29,889 nt of DNA from JAAKFL01 sp964629645 (GTDB lineage Bacteria > Chlamydiota > Chlamydiia > Chlamydiales > SLFE01): positions 1 through 29,889 of the forward strand of contig CAZVSU010000025.1 in assembly GCA_964629645.1 (NCBI GenBank), in the 5' to 3' direction. Position 1 is the stretch's first letter. Every line of letters begins with the position of its first letter. Both the position numbers and the translations under genes were made by a program. Under the pieces are notes generated by a model that saw nothing but the letters and a program-made list of their open reading frames with translations, did not search any database and was not told the origin of the DNA. Positions 1-8,404 of the stretch are shown in pieces.

Positions 1-13
1 GACGTCCCCTAAT
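1..13. repeat. Copy 1 of a 13-bp direct repeat (GACGTCCCCTAAT)
   Basis: The first 13 bases of the window are identical and in the same orientation to 13616-13628. Both copies sit next to the 3' end of a minus-strand gene: here the gspK-like gene, and there the amidase gene, whose stop codon lies inside the repeat. The window edge cuts this copy, so any extension to the left is invisible. It may be part of a REP-like or transposase-associated short element, but that is inference. Confidence 0.45.
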
Positions 14-26
14 GGGATAACGGAAA

Positions 27-923
27 TCAGTTTTTTGGTCGAGATAAAGAGATCTCGAAGTTGATGAGGGCTTCGGGCATGTTGGGGGGGATATTGCGGC
101 GGAATTCGTAATCAAATTGTGTTGTTAAGGTATTTTTCACACTTGCACGCTCATCTTTTGGTGCGCTGTCGAGCTGTCGGTAAAGCGCCCGCCTTTCATC
201 GACTATCCGGTCGACAACAGTGGGATCTTGGAAAATCGCGAGCAAAAGAGGGGGAGGCGCAAGCCAAATACGGAAAGGCTTCGGCGAGGAATTTGTAGCC
301 GACAAATAATCGATGAGGTTGGGATAATAGTCCGGTTTATTGTTTTCTCCACGGCAGGTCAGAGACAAACTCTCCGATGTCTCTGTTCGTTTCAACATGT
401 TGGCGAGCAGATCTTGATAGGCGGGGTCCTCGAGGCGGAGATTTGCAAGATACTTGGCATTTCCCAGATTTTTGCCCTCTTGGCGCTGTCTGCGGAGCGC
501 TCCAACAATTTCATTCCACAATTCCGTAACGGCATCGGGATGATCCTTTTCAAACTCCTGAAAAAAGTTGCGGTCGGAATAAAGGAGCTCGATCAGACGT
601 TTTGCGACCTCCTCGTGGGCTTTTTGAAACGCTTCATTTTGCGGTGTGGGGTCAAACTCAAAAATGGAAAGATCAATATGGCTGACAGCATTAATCGGCC
701 CGTTTTTTCCCCTGCTCTCTTCATTGTCTTCTTTCTCTCCTGGAACTTGAAGCCCGCTGTACTTAGATACCTGCAATTCGTTGATATGGTCTCGGGAGCG
801 CGTGGTGACGACACAGACGTATTCTGCTCTCAGAGCCTCCCTAAGCACAAAATTTTGCAGGCTCGAGTAGGTGATGATCGCGAGCAGCATGAGAATCGAA
901 AAGACCATCGGAATGATATTCAT
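27..923 (-). CDS. GspK-like minor pseudopilin of the type II secretion system (tentative)
   Basis: This 298-residue protein has one hydrophobic segment at its very N-terminus (about residues 2-22), followed by a long, charged, soluble region with no recognised catalytic motif. It begins with an ATGA overlap on the end of the gspJ-like gene and is the last gene of the gsp operon in the window, which is where gspK falls in canonical operons (G-H-I-J-K). Large size and absence of the Glu5 seen in other pseudopilins are known GspK traits and both fit. Canonical GspK sits at the tip of the pseudopilus with GspI and GspJ. Against the call, there is no positively charged leader before the hydrophobic stretch and I see no clear GspK signature. 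The family assignment therefore rests on position, size and topology. Alternative: a chlamydia-specific T2SS accessory protein, like the uncharacterised genes at the end of the Chlamydia gsp cluster. Confidence 0.5.
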   Translation of the reverse strand: MNIIPMVFSILMLLAIITYSSLQNFVLREALRAEYVCVVTTRSRDHINELQVSKYSGLQVPGEKEDNEESRGKNGPINAVSHIDLSIFEFDPTPQNEAFQKAHEEVAKRLIELLYSDRNFFQEFEKDHPDAVTELWNEIVGALRRQRQEGKNLGNAKYLANLRLEDPAYQDLLANMLKRTETSESLSLTCRGENNKPDYYPNLIDYLSATNSSPKPFRIWLAPPPLLLAIFQDPTVVDRIVDERRALYRQLDSAPKDERASVKNTLTTQFDYEFRRNIPPNMPEALINFEISLSRPKN

Positions 924-1558
924 GGGTATTTCACCGGAGTTGTCGTGTTAGGGAGAACAAAGGCGTACTTCACTTCGCCCTGACCATCGATTGTCACAAA
1001 CATGCGTAAAATCGAAGGAATCCCTTCTTCATCGATCGGCCATGTCGACGGCTCAGAAGCGTTTGCCACGATCTGCTGCCCTTGTTCATCTGAAGATCTG
1101 GGCGTAAAAAAGGCAAATTTAAGGTCGGTCACGTTATTGAGCAAAACCTCTGTCCTCATCGGAGGCTCGATATTGGGGTAGCGGCTGAGTATGGGCCAGG
1201 TGAGCAAAATCAGCTGCTGGTTGTCGTCGACAAAAAGACGGGCCAAGACTTCATTGGAAAACAGCTCGCCCGACCCCGTTCCGTTGTCGAATGCGAAGAC
1301 AAGAGATTGGGGAGTCTGCGTATAGAAAACGATCCCTTTATTTTTTTTGTCATCTGCGGGATTTAAAATCATCGGGATCACCTGTCCTAGACGAAACTGC
1401 GCATAAAGAAGCTGAAAATTGCGCTGTAAAGACGCTTCAATCCGCCTTTGAGTTCCGACCGTTTGGCGATAGATCCCGAGCAGTCCCGCGAGCAGGATCG
1501 AAACAAGTGCGAGGGCGATCAAAACCTCGATTAATGTGGCGCAGCGTTTACTCGTCAT
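920..1558 (-). CDS. gspJ: GspJ-like minor pseudopilin
   Basis: The product has 212 residues from the chosen start. It opens with MTSKRCATLIEVLIALALVS, a short basic leader followed by a hydrophobic helix with Glu at the +5 position, as in type IV pilin-like proteins. The rest is a soluble domain rich in beta-prone segments. A longer reading frame begins at 1630, but the internal ATG at 1558 is preferred because it puts the pilin motif at the N-terminus, has a GGAAG-type ribosome binding site just upstream, and reproduces the 11-base overlap with the preceding gene seen elsewhere in this operon. GspJ-type proteins cap the pseudopilus together with GspI and GspK. The residue at the predicted cleavage position (-1) is Cys rather than Gly. 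The H/I/J labels are assigned by order and size, so individual identities could be exchanged. Confidence 0.7.
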   Translation of the reverse strand: MTSKRCATLIEVLIALALVSILLAGLLGIYRQTVGTQRRIEASLQRNFQLLYAQFRLGQVIPMILNPADDKKNKGIVFYTQTPQSLVFAFDNGTGSGELFSNEVLARLFVDDNQQLILLTWPILSRYPNIEPPMRTEVLLNNVTDLKFAFFTPRSSDEQGQQIVANASEPSTWPIDEEGIPSILRMFVTIDGQGEVKYAFVLPNTTTPVKYP

Positions 1559-2012
1559 TGTCTTCCACTGTTTCTGCTTTTTCTTCGGCCTGCTGCTCTT
1601 TTTCAACAAAAATAGTGTATGAGAATTCAAGCGTTTTCATGTTGTCCGCGCGCATCGTGATGAGGATGCGAAAAAGGGCATATTTCGGGTTTGTTTTGTC
1701 CGGTTTCATCTTGATCGTTTCAAAGTGATAGGTCGTTTTAAAGGGCCACCCTGGAGGAAAGAGAACCCCCTCGACGTCACGCTCCTCAGAGGAGAGCAGC
1801 TCTTCCCAAGCGATCGAACCGCCATACATTTTTTGAACGATATCGGCGTAGATCACACCAGCGACACGGTCCGCTTCGATCTGATGCAAAAACCTCCTTT
1901 CGGCGCGAATGATATCAGTTTGCGGGGCCAGTAGGGGTAAGGCGCAGAGGGCGACAAGCGCTAAAGCGATGATGACTTCCAGTAAAACGACGGGGCGTTT
2001 GCTAATTCGCAT
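1548..2012 (-). CDS. gspI: GspI-like minor pseudopilin
   Basis: The product has 154 residues from the ATG at 2012, beginning MRISKRPVVLLEVIIALALV: a basic leader, then a hydrophobic helix with Glu at +5. A GGGAGG ribosome binding site lies about 5 bases upstream of this ATG, whereas the longer frame from 2081 would bury the pilin motif, so 2012 is the likely start. It overlaps the preceding gspH-like gene and the following gspJ-like gene by 11 bases each. The soluble part ends in a Glu-rich tail. Proteins of this class form the tip of the T2SS pseudopilus in the periplasm. The -1 residue is Pro, which is unexpected for a prepilin peptidase substrate. The I versus H or J label is by order in the operon. 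Confidence 0.7.
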   Translation of the reverse strand: MRISKRPVVLLEVIIALALVALCALPLLAPQTDIIRAERRFLHQIEADRVAGVIYADIVQKMYGGSIAWEELLSSEERDVEGVLFPPGWPFKTTYHFETIKMKPDKTNPKYALFRILITMRADNMKTLEFSYTIFVEKEQQAEEKAETVEDNDE

Positions 2013-2613
2013 TTTTCGCCTCCCAAAGCGCCCTGATTTCTCTCGGATACATCTCTTCGCTGTCGAGCGCGTCTTCTTCAAAACGCTCTCCCGTCGTGAC
2101 TTGAAAGGGATGGGGATAACCCCGGAGCACGATGGTTCTTTTCAAGGGGCCGGTTGTTCGGATATCGGGATATCCGGAAAATGTCAGCGACCCTTTCGGG
2201 GTGGCATGCGCAACTGCCGAAAAGCGTAGCGTGGTCTTTCCCGAAGTCGTTAACCCTTCGGCGGGATCCCAGGAAAAAGAGTCGATGCCTTGAACGAGCG
2301 GGCTGTTGTTTAACAGCCGCCCCAGCCCTTTTTGAACATTGGACTCGGTTTCGATGAGCACCTTTAGCCCCTCTGGCACGCGCTCAAAAACCACGTCGAC
2401 GTTTTCATTGTGGATCAGCATTGTTTCAAGCGCCGTCTGCAGCTTCTGCTGCACCACCTGCATGCCTGAACGAAATTGCTGATCCCGCCTCATCCTCACA
2501 GTATTGAAACCGATGACGCCTGCAGCTAAGACAATCAGCATCATCACAATCATCAGCTCTAAAAGAGTGACGGGCCTTTTAGCTCCCTTTTGTGCGTCGT
2601 AGATACTCTTCAT
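2002..2613 (-). CDS. gspH: GspH-like minor pseudopilin
   Basis: This 203-residue protein has a 13-residue leader ending in Lys-Arg-Pro, then a hydrophobic helix carrying the pilin motif VTLLELMIV with Glu at +5, and a soluble C-terminal domain of about 165 residues. Its place directly after gspG and its length fit GspH, a minor pseudopilin of the T2SS. The start overlaps the end of gspG by 35 bases and has only a weak ribosome binding site, suggesting translational coupling. As in its neighbours, the -1 residue expected to be Gly is not: here it is Pro. It could equally be labelled a generic prepilin-type N-terminal methylation domain protein. Confidence 0.7.
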   Translation of the reverse strand: MKSIYDAQKGAKRPVTLLELMIVMMLIVLAAGVIGFNTVRMRRDQQFRSGMQVVQQKLQTALETMLIHNENVDVVFERVPEGLKVLIETESNVQKGLGRLLNNSPLVQGIDSFSWDPAEGLTTSGKTTLRFSAVAHATPKGSLTFSGYPDIRTTGPLKRTIVLRGYPHPFQVTTGERFEEDALDSEEMYPREIRALWEAKNAN

Positions 2614-2956
2614 AGGCCTGCGAGGTGACTTTCACCTGTCCATTATTGTCGATTGTCACGTCATATTTGTTGCCCCAGCCGTCGTAAATGGCGGCGTTAG
2701 GATTAGAAACGAGCGGCGACTGTCGGACTAATTGCTCCCAATTTGACTCGAGATCGTCTTCAGCGTTGGGAGTGTCCAGAAGGGCAATTGTCAAGATCTC
2801 TTCGAGCCGCTTTATTCCTGTTTCCGTTTTAAATGCCCTCCCCTTTTCCGTGGCGCCTTGGTAGTTATAGGCAACGGCTCCAATAATCAAAGCGATCAAA
2901 AACATCACGATCATCACTTCGATTAAGGTAATATTGCGTCTCACACATTTTTTCAT
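2579..2956 (-). CDS. gspG: GspG major pseudopilin
   Basis: This 125-residue protein is the usual size for GspG, the subunit that polymerises into the periplasmic T2SS pseudopilus. It has a basic leader (MKKCVRRN), a hydrophobic helix starting ITLIEVMIVMFLIAL with Glu at +5, and near residues 90-100 a DGWGNKYDV segment. That segment matches the D-P/x-W-G-N-x-Y motif typical of the GspG C-terminal domain. The gene lies 15 bases after gspF, as in other gsp operons. Asn occupies the -1 cleavage position, where Gly is expected. Identity as GspG is well supported by the C-terminal motif. Whether it is processed by a standard prepilin peptidase is uncertain. Confidence 0.88.
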   Translation of the reverse strand: MKKCVRRNITLIEVMIVMFLIALIIGAVAYNYQGATEKGRAFKTETGIKRLEEILTIALLDTPNAEDDLESNWEQLVRQSPLVSNPNAAIYDGWGNKYDVTIDNNGQVKVTSQAYEEYLRRTKGS

Positions 2957-2971
2957 GACCAGTCCTTTTGT

Positions 2972-4162
2972 TTACGGGCCGCCGGTAAATGTCGCGATGT
3001 CGGAAAGGGGAAGAAGAATCGCGAGCATCACAAGCCCGATTATTCCTCCCATCACGATTAAGATCACTGGCTGCGCCAGCGCGACCAAACGCCCCAAAGT
3101 TTTATCTAACGATCGTTCATACATGTCGGCGATACTTTCTAACATCGCAACTGTATTGCCTGTTTCTTCTCCGATCGCGAGCATGCGGTAGACAAGGCTC
3201 GGGATGTGGGAGGATTTTTTGAGCTCCTGGCTCAACGAGCTCCCCTCGACAATATTTTGTTCTGCTTCATGAATCTCTTTTTCCAAAATACGGTTATTCA
3301 TCACAGCTCCGGACATGCGAAGGGCTTCGATGATGGTCAGCCCCCCCTGCTGAAGCGTCGCCATCGTTCGGGAAAAGCGGGTCACGGCCGCTTGCACAAG
3401 AAGCGTCCGCACAAGAGGTAGCTTCATTAAAAATCGCTCCAATCTTTCTCGTCCCGTTTCCGTTGTGGACTGCCAAATAAGGCCGCCGACAACAGCGATC
3501 AGAATGGGGAGATAAATCCACCACCAGTCGCGGAAAAAATGGCTGGCCCCTAGAACGAAAGCCGTAAAGGCATTGAGTTTGCGATCGGCAAAAATTCCTT
3601 CGATAGACGGAACGACAAATCCGAGGAGCAGGGCGATGATCAGAAGGGAAAAGAGGGCGAGAACGCCGGGATAGATCAAAGACGTTGTGATCTGGCTTTT
3701 GAGCTGTTGTTTTTTCATCAAAAGCTGAGCAAGCCGCTCCAAAACAAGTCCTAAATTTCCGGATGCTTCCCCCGCTGCCACCATTGACGTATAGAGTTGA
3801 TCAAAGCTGTCGGGATAGGACTGCATCGCCTGCGACAGAGAGTGGCCTCCTTTGATCTGATCGGAAAGACTGAGCAAGATGCGGTGATACCGTTCGCGCG
3901 CATTTTGCTCTTCGATGGTCACTAAAGACTGGTAAAGAGGAACGCCCGCATTGACAAGCTGAGCCAGCTGAGCGGTAAAGGTGACAAGGGCGTCTGCACT
4001 CAAGTTCTCGCGGGAGGAGACTTTCACTTTTGTCGAGAGGATGCTGACCATTAAGCCGCGGTCGCGGAGCTTAAGGCGCGCTTCTTTTTCCCCTTGCGCT
4101 TCGACGACCCCTTTGAATTTTTTGGCCTTTGCGTCCAGCGCCTCATAATAGTACAGCGGCAT
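2972..4162 (-). CDS. gspF: GspF inner-membrane platform protein
   Basis: The product has 396 residues, normal for GspF/PilC proteins. It starts with the typical MPLYYYEALDAKAKKFKG segment and contains two repeated GspF domains (about residues 55-185 and 255-385). Membrane segments are visible near 165-190, 215-232 and 365-390. The first domain contains AGVPLYQSL and the second a matching GGLTIIEAL, the paired motif of the family. GspF is the multi-spanning platform on which the GspE ATPase works to extend the pseudopilus. The start codon overlaps the gspE stop by one base (TAATG), and gspG follows after 15 bases. No anomaly was seen. Confidence 0.95.
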   Translation of the reverse strand: MPLYYYEALDAKAKKFKGVVEAQGEKEARLKLRDRGLMVSILSTKVKVSSRENLSADALVTFTAQLAQLVNAGVPLYQSLVTIEEQNARERYHRILLSLSDQIKGGHSLSQAMQSYPDSFDQLYTSMVAAGEASGNLGLVLERLAQLLMKKQQLKSQITTSLIYPGVLALFSLLIIALLLGFVVPSIEGIFADRKLNAFTAFVLGASHFFRDWWWIYLPILIAVVGGLIWQSTTETGRERLERFLMKLPLVRTLLVQAAVTRFSRTMATLQQGGLTIIEALRMSGAVMNNRILEKEIHEAEQNIVEGSSLSQELKKSSHIPSLVYRMLAIGEETGNTVAMLESIADMYERSLDKTLGRLVALAQPVILIVMGGIIGLVMLAILLPLSDIATFTGGP

Positions 4163-5880
4163 TACTCTTCTTCGACTCCCCGAATGACTCTGAGCACCTC
4201 TGATTCAGTTGTCACCCCCCGCGCCACCAGGTGGGCGCCGTGGGTTCTGAGCGACTGCATCCCTTCTGCCATGGCCGCCTTTCGCATCTGGACGGCATCG
4301 GGGCTTTTGACAATTTGCTGCTGCAAAGGTCCCGTTATGGTCACCAGTTCATAGACGCCGTGGCGCCCTTGATATCCCGACTGGTAGCACTCGCCGCATC
4401 CCTTGCCCCGGGAAAGCATCCCGCCGGGAATATCGTGCCGCTTAAGGCCGATGCTGGCCAGCTCTTCGTCTGTCGGTTGATAAGTCTCTTGGCAGGACGG
4501 GCATATTTTTCTGACGAGCCGCTGCGCCAAAACGCCAATCACGCTGGAAGAGAGAAGATACGGTTCGATTCCCATATCGACGAGGCGGGTGATCGCGGAA
4601 GGGGCGTCATTGGTGTGGAGAGTACTTAAGACCAAGTGTCCTGTCAGCGAGGCCTGCACCGCGATTTCAGCTGTTTCTAAATCGCGGATCTCCCCCACCA
4701 TCACAACATCGGGATCCTGACGCAAAATATGGCGAAGACCCGCCGCGAAGGAGAGGTTGATTTTCGGACGCACGCCAATTTGCGCGATTCCTTTCAAATT
4801 GTATTCGACGGGATCTTCGATGGTCATGATGTTGGTTTCTTCGGAATAAAGATCGGACACGGCGCTGTAAAGCGTCGTCGTTTTACCGCTGCCCGTGGGT
4901 CCCGTCACCAAAATAATCCCTTCCGGAAGATGGATCAACCGCCGAAATTCAGCGAGAGTTTCGGGGAGCATCCCCAGTTGATTCAGTCCAAGAGTGATAT
5001 TGCCTTTGTCCAGAATACGAAGGACGATTCTCTCGCCATTGACAATCGGAACAGTGCTGACGCGGAAGTCGATCTCCCTTCGTCCCATCCTTAATTTGAT
5101 CCGCCCGTCCTGCGGAAGCCGCCTTTCCGCAATGTCCATTTTAGCCATCACCTTCACCCGGGTTAAGAGTTGAGACTGGTACTCAACGGCCGGGGTGTGG
5201 CGCGCGTGCAAAACGCCATCGATGCGGTAGCGGACGCGAAGGCTGTCGTCCAAGGGCTCGAAGTGGATATCGGACGCCCCTTGCTGTATGGCTTCCGACA
5301 AAATCAAGTTCAAAAGCCGCACAATAGGAGAATGGACGCGGGTGTCATCGAGAAGGTCGTAGACTTCGACGTCCCCGTCGGCTTCTCCATCCTCTGATTG
5401 CTCTCCGATCTCGGCAAGTAGCTGCGATGCGGCCCCCTGCTCTTTGTTGTAACAATCGTTGATCGCAGTCGATATGGCCTCTCGCGGGCAATAGACAGGC
5501 TTGACAGAGACGCCAAGCATGAGGCGAAGCTCTTCTAAGGGATCTAAGTTAAGCGGATCGGAAATGGCGGTTAAGATAGCGTCTCCCTCTTGATCGTAGG
5601 GCAATATATTGTGTCGCTTCACAAACGAGTAGGACACTTTTTTGTAAAACTCTCTGGTCAGCTGAATTTCGGGAACTTCAGACATGGTGGGAAGGCCGAA
5701 TTGACGGGCCAAATTTTCATTGACATCGTCGCCGCCCAAAATTCCCTGGCGGACCAATTCGTCGCCGAGGGAGAGTCCGCTGCCGGTTTTTTCCGTTGCT
5801 GTTTCTTGCTTTTTGTCGTTATGATCGACGATTTTTTTCAGCCAGCGCTTGCCTTGGTCGAGAAGATCTTTAGCGTCCAT
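4162..5880 (-). CDS. gspE: GspE type II secretion ATPase
   Basis: The chosen product is 572 residues, starting at the ATG at 5880, which has a GGAG ribosome binding site and overlaps gspD by 11 bases. A 10-residue longer frame from 5910 exists but has no such site. The N-terminal GspE/MshEN-like domain is followed by the AAA-like ATPase core: Walker A GPTGSGKTTT near residue 327, an Asp box around 358-365 (TIEDPVEY), Walker B VVMVGEIRD near 392, and a His box SLTGHLVLSTLHTNDA. A four-cysteine zinc motif (CPSC near 460, then CGEC about 35 residues later) is diagnostic of GspE/PilB. The enzyme hydrolyses ATP at the cytoplasmic face to drive pseudopilus assembly through GspF. Confidence 0.96.
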   Translation of the reverse strand: MDAKDLLDQGKRWLKKIVDHNDKKQETATEKTGSGLSLGDELVRQGILGGDDVNENLARQFGLPTMSEVPEIQLTREFYKKVSYSFVKRHNILPYDQEGDAILTAISDPLNLDPLEELRLMLGVSVKPVYCPREAISTAINDCYNKEQGAASQLLAEIGEQSEDGEADGDVEVYDLLDDTRVHSPIVRLLNLILSEAIQQGASDIHFEPLDDSLRVRYRIDGVLHARHTPAVEYQSQLLTRVKVMAKMDIAERRLPQDGRIKLRMGRREIDFRVSTVPIVNGERIVLRILDKGNITLGLNQLGMLPETLAEFRRLIHLPEGIILVTGPTGSGKTTTLYSAVSDLYSEETNIMTIEDPVEYNLKGIAQIGVRPKINLSFAAGLRHILRQDPDVVMVGEIRDLETAEIAVQASLTGHLVLSTLHTNDAPSAITRLVDMGIEPYLLSSSVIGVLAQRLVRKICPSCQETYQPTDEELASIGLKRHDIPGGMLSRGKGCGECYQSGYQGRHGVYELVTITGPLQQQIVKSPDAVQMRKAAMAEGMQSLRTHGAHLVARGVTTESEVLRVIRGVEEE

Positions 5881-8398
5881 CGTACTCTCCGCGTAAACGG
5901 CAGCCCTCATTTCCGCGGCTTATCGATGCGGGCACGCATCCGATCTGGCTGGGGAAATACCCGGTGGGAGGCTGGCCGCAGAGAATGCGGAATGTGTGGG
6001 AAAAAGCGCGCCTTTGATGGTAGTTGCGGGACTCGTTCATACGGCACATAAAGCAAGGCAGATCACCCGGCCGCTGCCTCAGTTTTTCAAATTTGATCCT
6101 TTCGATGTCTTCACAAGGATCGTGAATGATCTGCGGCGTCATAAAAATGATCAGTTCTGTCGTGCGATCGTCAGTTTCAGTCATGCTAAACAGCTTGCCA
6201 AATCCGGGTATCTCCCCAAAAAACGGAATCGACTGCTTTTGATCAGAGGTATCTTTTCGTCTTAAGCCCCCCATCACAAGCGTCTGCCCGTCGGCGATAA
6301 GCGCTTCGTTTTCGAGCTCCCGCCTCAAAAAAGAGGGGCGGTCCTGAGCGGCTAATAAAGCGTCGGGGACGTTGGTATCAAAGTTAATGTAGGTCTCTAA
6401 GGTGATGTAGTCGACGTCGTCGTCATAGCCGTCTTCTTCCGACCAGAGGTGGACAGTCGGCGTCACTTTGATTGTGATTCCGAACTGTTCCCGTTTGAAG
6501 GTTTGCTGCGGCGTATTGGCATTTGTCGTCGCGATAAAGTTCACACCCGTATCAATCGAAATTTCGTCTCTGATGCTGATAGTGGCAGGGGTCTGATTCA
6601 CCGTCACGATCGAAGGGTTGGCGTTGATGGTTAAGTTTTCTTGGGTGAGAAGAAATTTGTAGATCAAATCAAAAGCAGGGGCCCCGCAGTCGGTTCTAGG
6701 ACGGCTTAAAAGAAATTGGAAAACGCCGAGCGCCAAAGGCTCGCCCCAATCGATGCAAGTGAGCCGCTTATTGTCGGCACACCCGCCGATTTTGAGAAGG
6801 TTCAAGCCATAATCGGTCCTTTCCCGTGTTCGGCGTTCAAACACGAGCACATCGATCTGCACCATCTTTTTGGGGACGTCAAGCTTCTTTGTGATTTCGA
6901 GAAGACGCGGCAAAAGATCTTTTTCAACCACCATAATGATGGAACCGGTCTTGTCGTCGACGATAAAATTGGGATTTTTTTGCGCCGGCCGCTCTTTTTC
7001 GTTGACGACGCGTCCCGGATCGATCGCTGGAACGCTGATCACCGGCTCGTCGGAAACAAAGAAGTTATTATCGAAGATGGGAAACGGCTCTTGCGGCCTT
7101 TCAATTTCGTTCAGCGTCACGTTTTGCGTCTGGTCGACTTGATCGCCGGGCTGCTGCCCGTTTTGCGGCTGTCCGTTTTGTTTTTGCTGCCCGATCCTAA
7201 AGCTGATCATCGCCGAATACACCTGCTGGAGGACATTTGACAGATCTTGCGCCGTCGAATGTCTTGCCCGGTACCAGTGGACAACTTTTTCACGCCCTCC
7301 CCCAATCTTGCTTTCGATGCGGAAAATCATCTCTTCCGCTTTTTGGATCTCTTCTTCTGTGCCGACCAAAAAGACCGCTTGCGACAGCGATTCCAAAACA
7401 ATAATTTTCAGGCCGTTGACATTGTCTTCTTCCTTCGAAGCAGATTGCGGCCCTGTCTCTGTTTCAAAAACAATCGACTCTCCCGACATGTGGTCGAACA
7501 TTGACGACAAAACAGCTGCCATTTCCTGGGCGGGGATTTTTGAAAGGGGGACGAGTTTATACTGCACCTTCGATCGGTTGGTCGCGACAAAATCGTACAG
7601 TTTCAGGAGGTCGAGAATATGTCCCACCTCCGAGATCACGAGAATATCCCGCCCCATCTGCTCGACTTCAGTCGTTTTGGGATTCACAAATTTTTCCAGA
7701 AAGGTCATCGTGCGGCGGACGTCGGAGGGGTCGGGAGTGATCAAAAAGGCGACTCTCTGCTGCAAGGGAAGATAGGCAAGATCTCCCGGGTTGTCGGTGA
7801 TTAAAGTCACGGGAGCCGCTTCTTCGTTTGTTCGATAAAGCTCTCGCAGATAGGGGTTGATCTGGCGAATGCCGATCCCGTTTTGCGATAAGATTTGCTG
7901 CAGCATCTCGCCCCACGCCGCCTTCGGAATGGGAAGATTAGAGTTAACGCTGATTGGCATTTCCCGAATTTCAGGCGTCATGACGTAGACATAATCGTTT
8001 GCGCCGTAATCCATGACGAGCTGCTCGATCGTGGCGTCCGGCTGATGAAAAAGAGCGTAAAGATCAGTTCGATTGGATTGGCGGGCGAGCCGTCTCCACC
8101 CCTCTTCCAGGGTGTCGATCTCCTGACGCACCTGTTGAATCATGTCTCGAAGCTCGGCAAAACGATCGTCTGAGGCGCCGAGCTCGATCAGCTTGTAGAC
8201 ATCGGCGTAAAGCTCTTTGAGCTCCGCCTGTTTGTCCTCGAGAGCCGTATTGACCTGGATCAGCTCGGCTTCCAAATTGGGACTTAGATCGGTGACGCCG
8301 CGGACGAGCCCCTTTTTCTTTTCCGCAATCGTCTGTCCAAACAGAAAAGGCGATGAAGGGATGATGCAAATAGTCAGAAGCAGGAAAATTCGTTTCAT
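5870..8398 (-). CDS. gspD: GspD outer-membrane secretin
   Basis: This 842-residue protein has a signal peptide (about 1-22) and a charged coiled-coil-like segment near 35-95. Secretin N domains follow, then a Gln/Asn-rich linker (about 400-425), then the C-terminal secretin domain. The secretin signature is clear: TLVMGGLRR followed by SIPFFGEIPGFGKLF and TELIIFMTPQII. Secretins form the multimeric outer-membrane pore of the T2SS. Two features are unusual. The N-terminal coiled-coil precedes the first N domain, and about 84 residues follow the secretin signature with six cysteines. The gene starts 6 bases after the upstream membrane-protein gene and overlaps gspE by 11 bases. Identity as a secretin is very secure; GspD is assigned from the neighbouring gspE and gspF. 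Confidence 0.95.
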   Translation of the reverse strand: MKRIFLLLTICIIPSSPFLFGQTIAEKKKGLVRGVTDLSPNLEAELIQVNTALEDKQAELKELYADVYKLIELGASDDRFAELRDMIQQVRQEIDTLEEGWRRLARQSNRTDLYALFHQPDATIEQLVMDYGANDYVYVMTPEIREMPISVNSNLPIPKAAWGEMLQQILSQNGIGIRQINPYLRELYRTNEEAAPVTLITDNPGDLAYLPLQQRVAFLITPDPSDVRRTMTFLEKFVNPKTTEVEQMGRDILVISEVGHILDLLKLYDFVATNRSKVQYKLVPLSKIPAQEMAAVLSSMFDHMSGESIVFETETGPQSASKEEDNVNGLKIIVLESLSQAVFLVGTEEEIQKAEEMIFRIESKIGGGREKVVHWYRARHSTAQDLSNVLQQVYSAMISFRIGQQKQNGQPQNGQQPGDQVDQTQNVTLNEIERPQEPFPIFDNNFFVSDEPVISVPAIDPGRVVNEKERPAQKNPNFIVDDKTGSIIMVVEKDLLPRLLEITKKLDVPKKMVQIDVLVFERRTRERTDYGLNLLKIGGCADNKRLTCIDWGEPLALGVFQFLLSRPRTDCGAPAFDLIYKFLLTQENLTINANPSIVTVNQTPATISIRDEISIDTGVNFIATTNANTPQQTFKREQFGITIKVTPTVHLWSEEDGYDDDVDYITLETYINFDTNVPDALLAAQDRPSFLRRELENEALIADGQTLVMGGLRRKDTSDQKQSIPFFGEIPGFGKLFSMTETDDRTTELIIFMTPQIIHDPCEDIERIKFEKLRQRPGDLPCFMCRMNESRNYHQRRAFSHTFRILCGQPPTGYFPSQIGCVPASISRGNEGCRLRGEYDGR

Positions 8399-8404
8399 TT
8401 TTCG

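Noticed and set aside
228..983. 251-codon plus-strand ORF opposite the gspK-like gene
   Set aside because: It lies almost entirely antisense to two well-placed operon genes, lacks a ribosome binding site and its product has no sensible domain pattern.
6716..7240. 174-codon plus-strand ORF inside gspD
   Set aside because: Antisense to conserved secretin sequence; a shadow of codon bias in the secretin gene.
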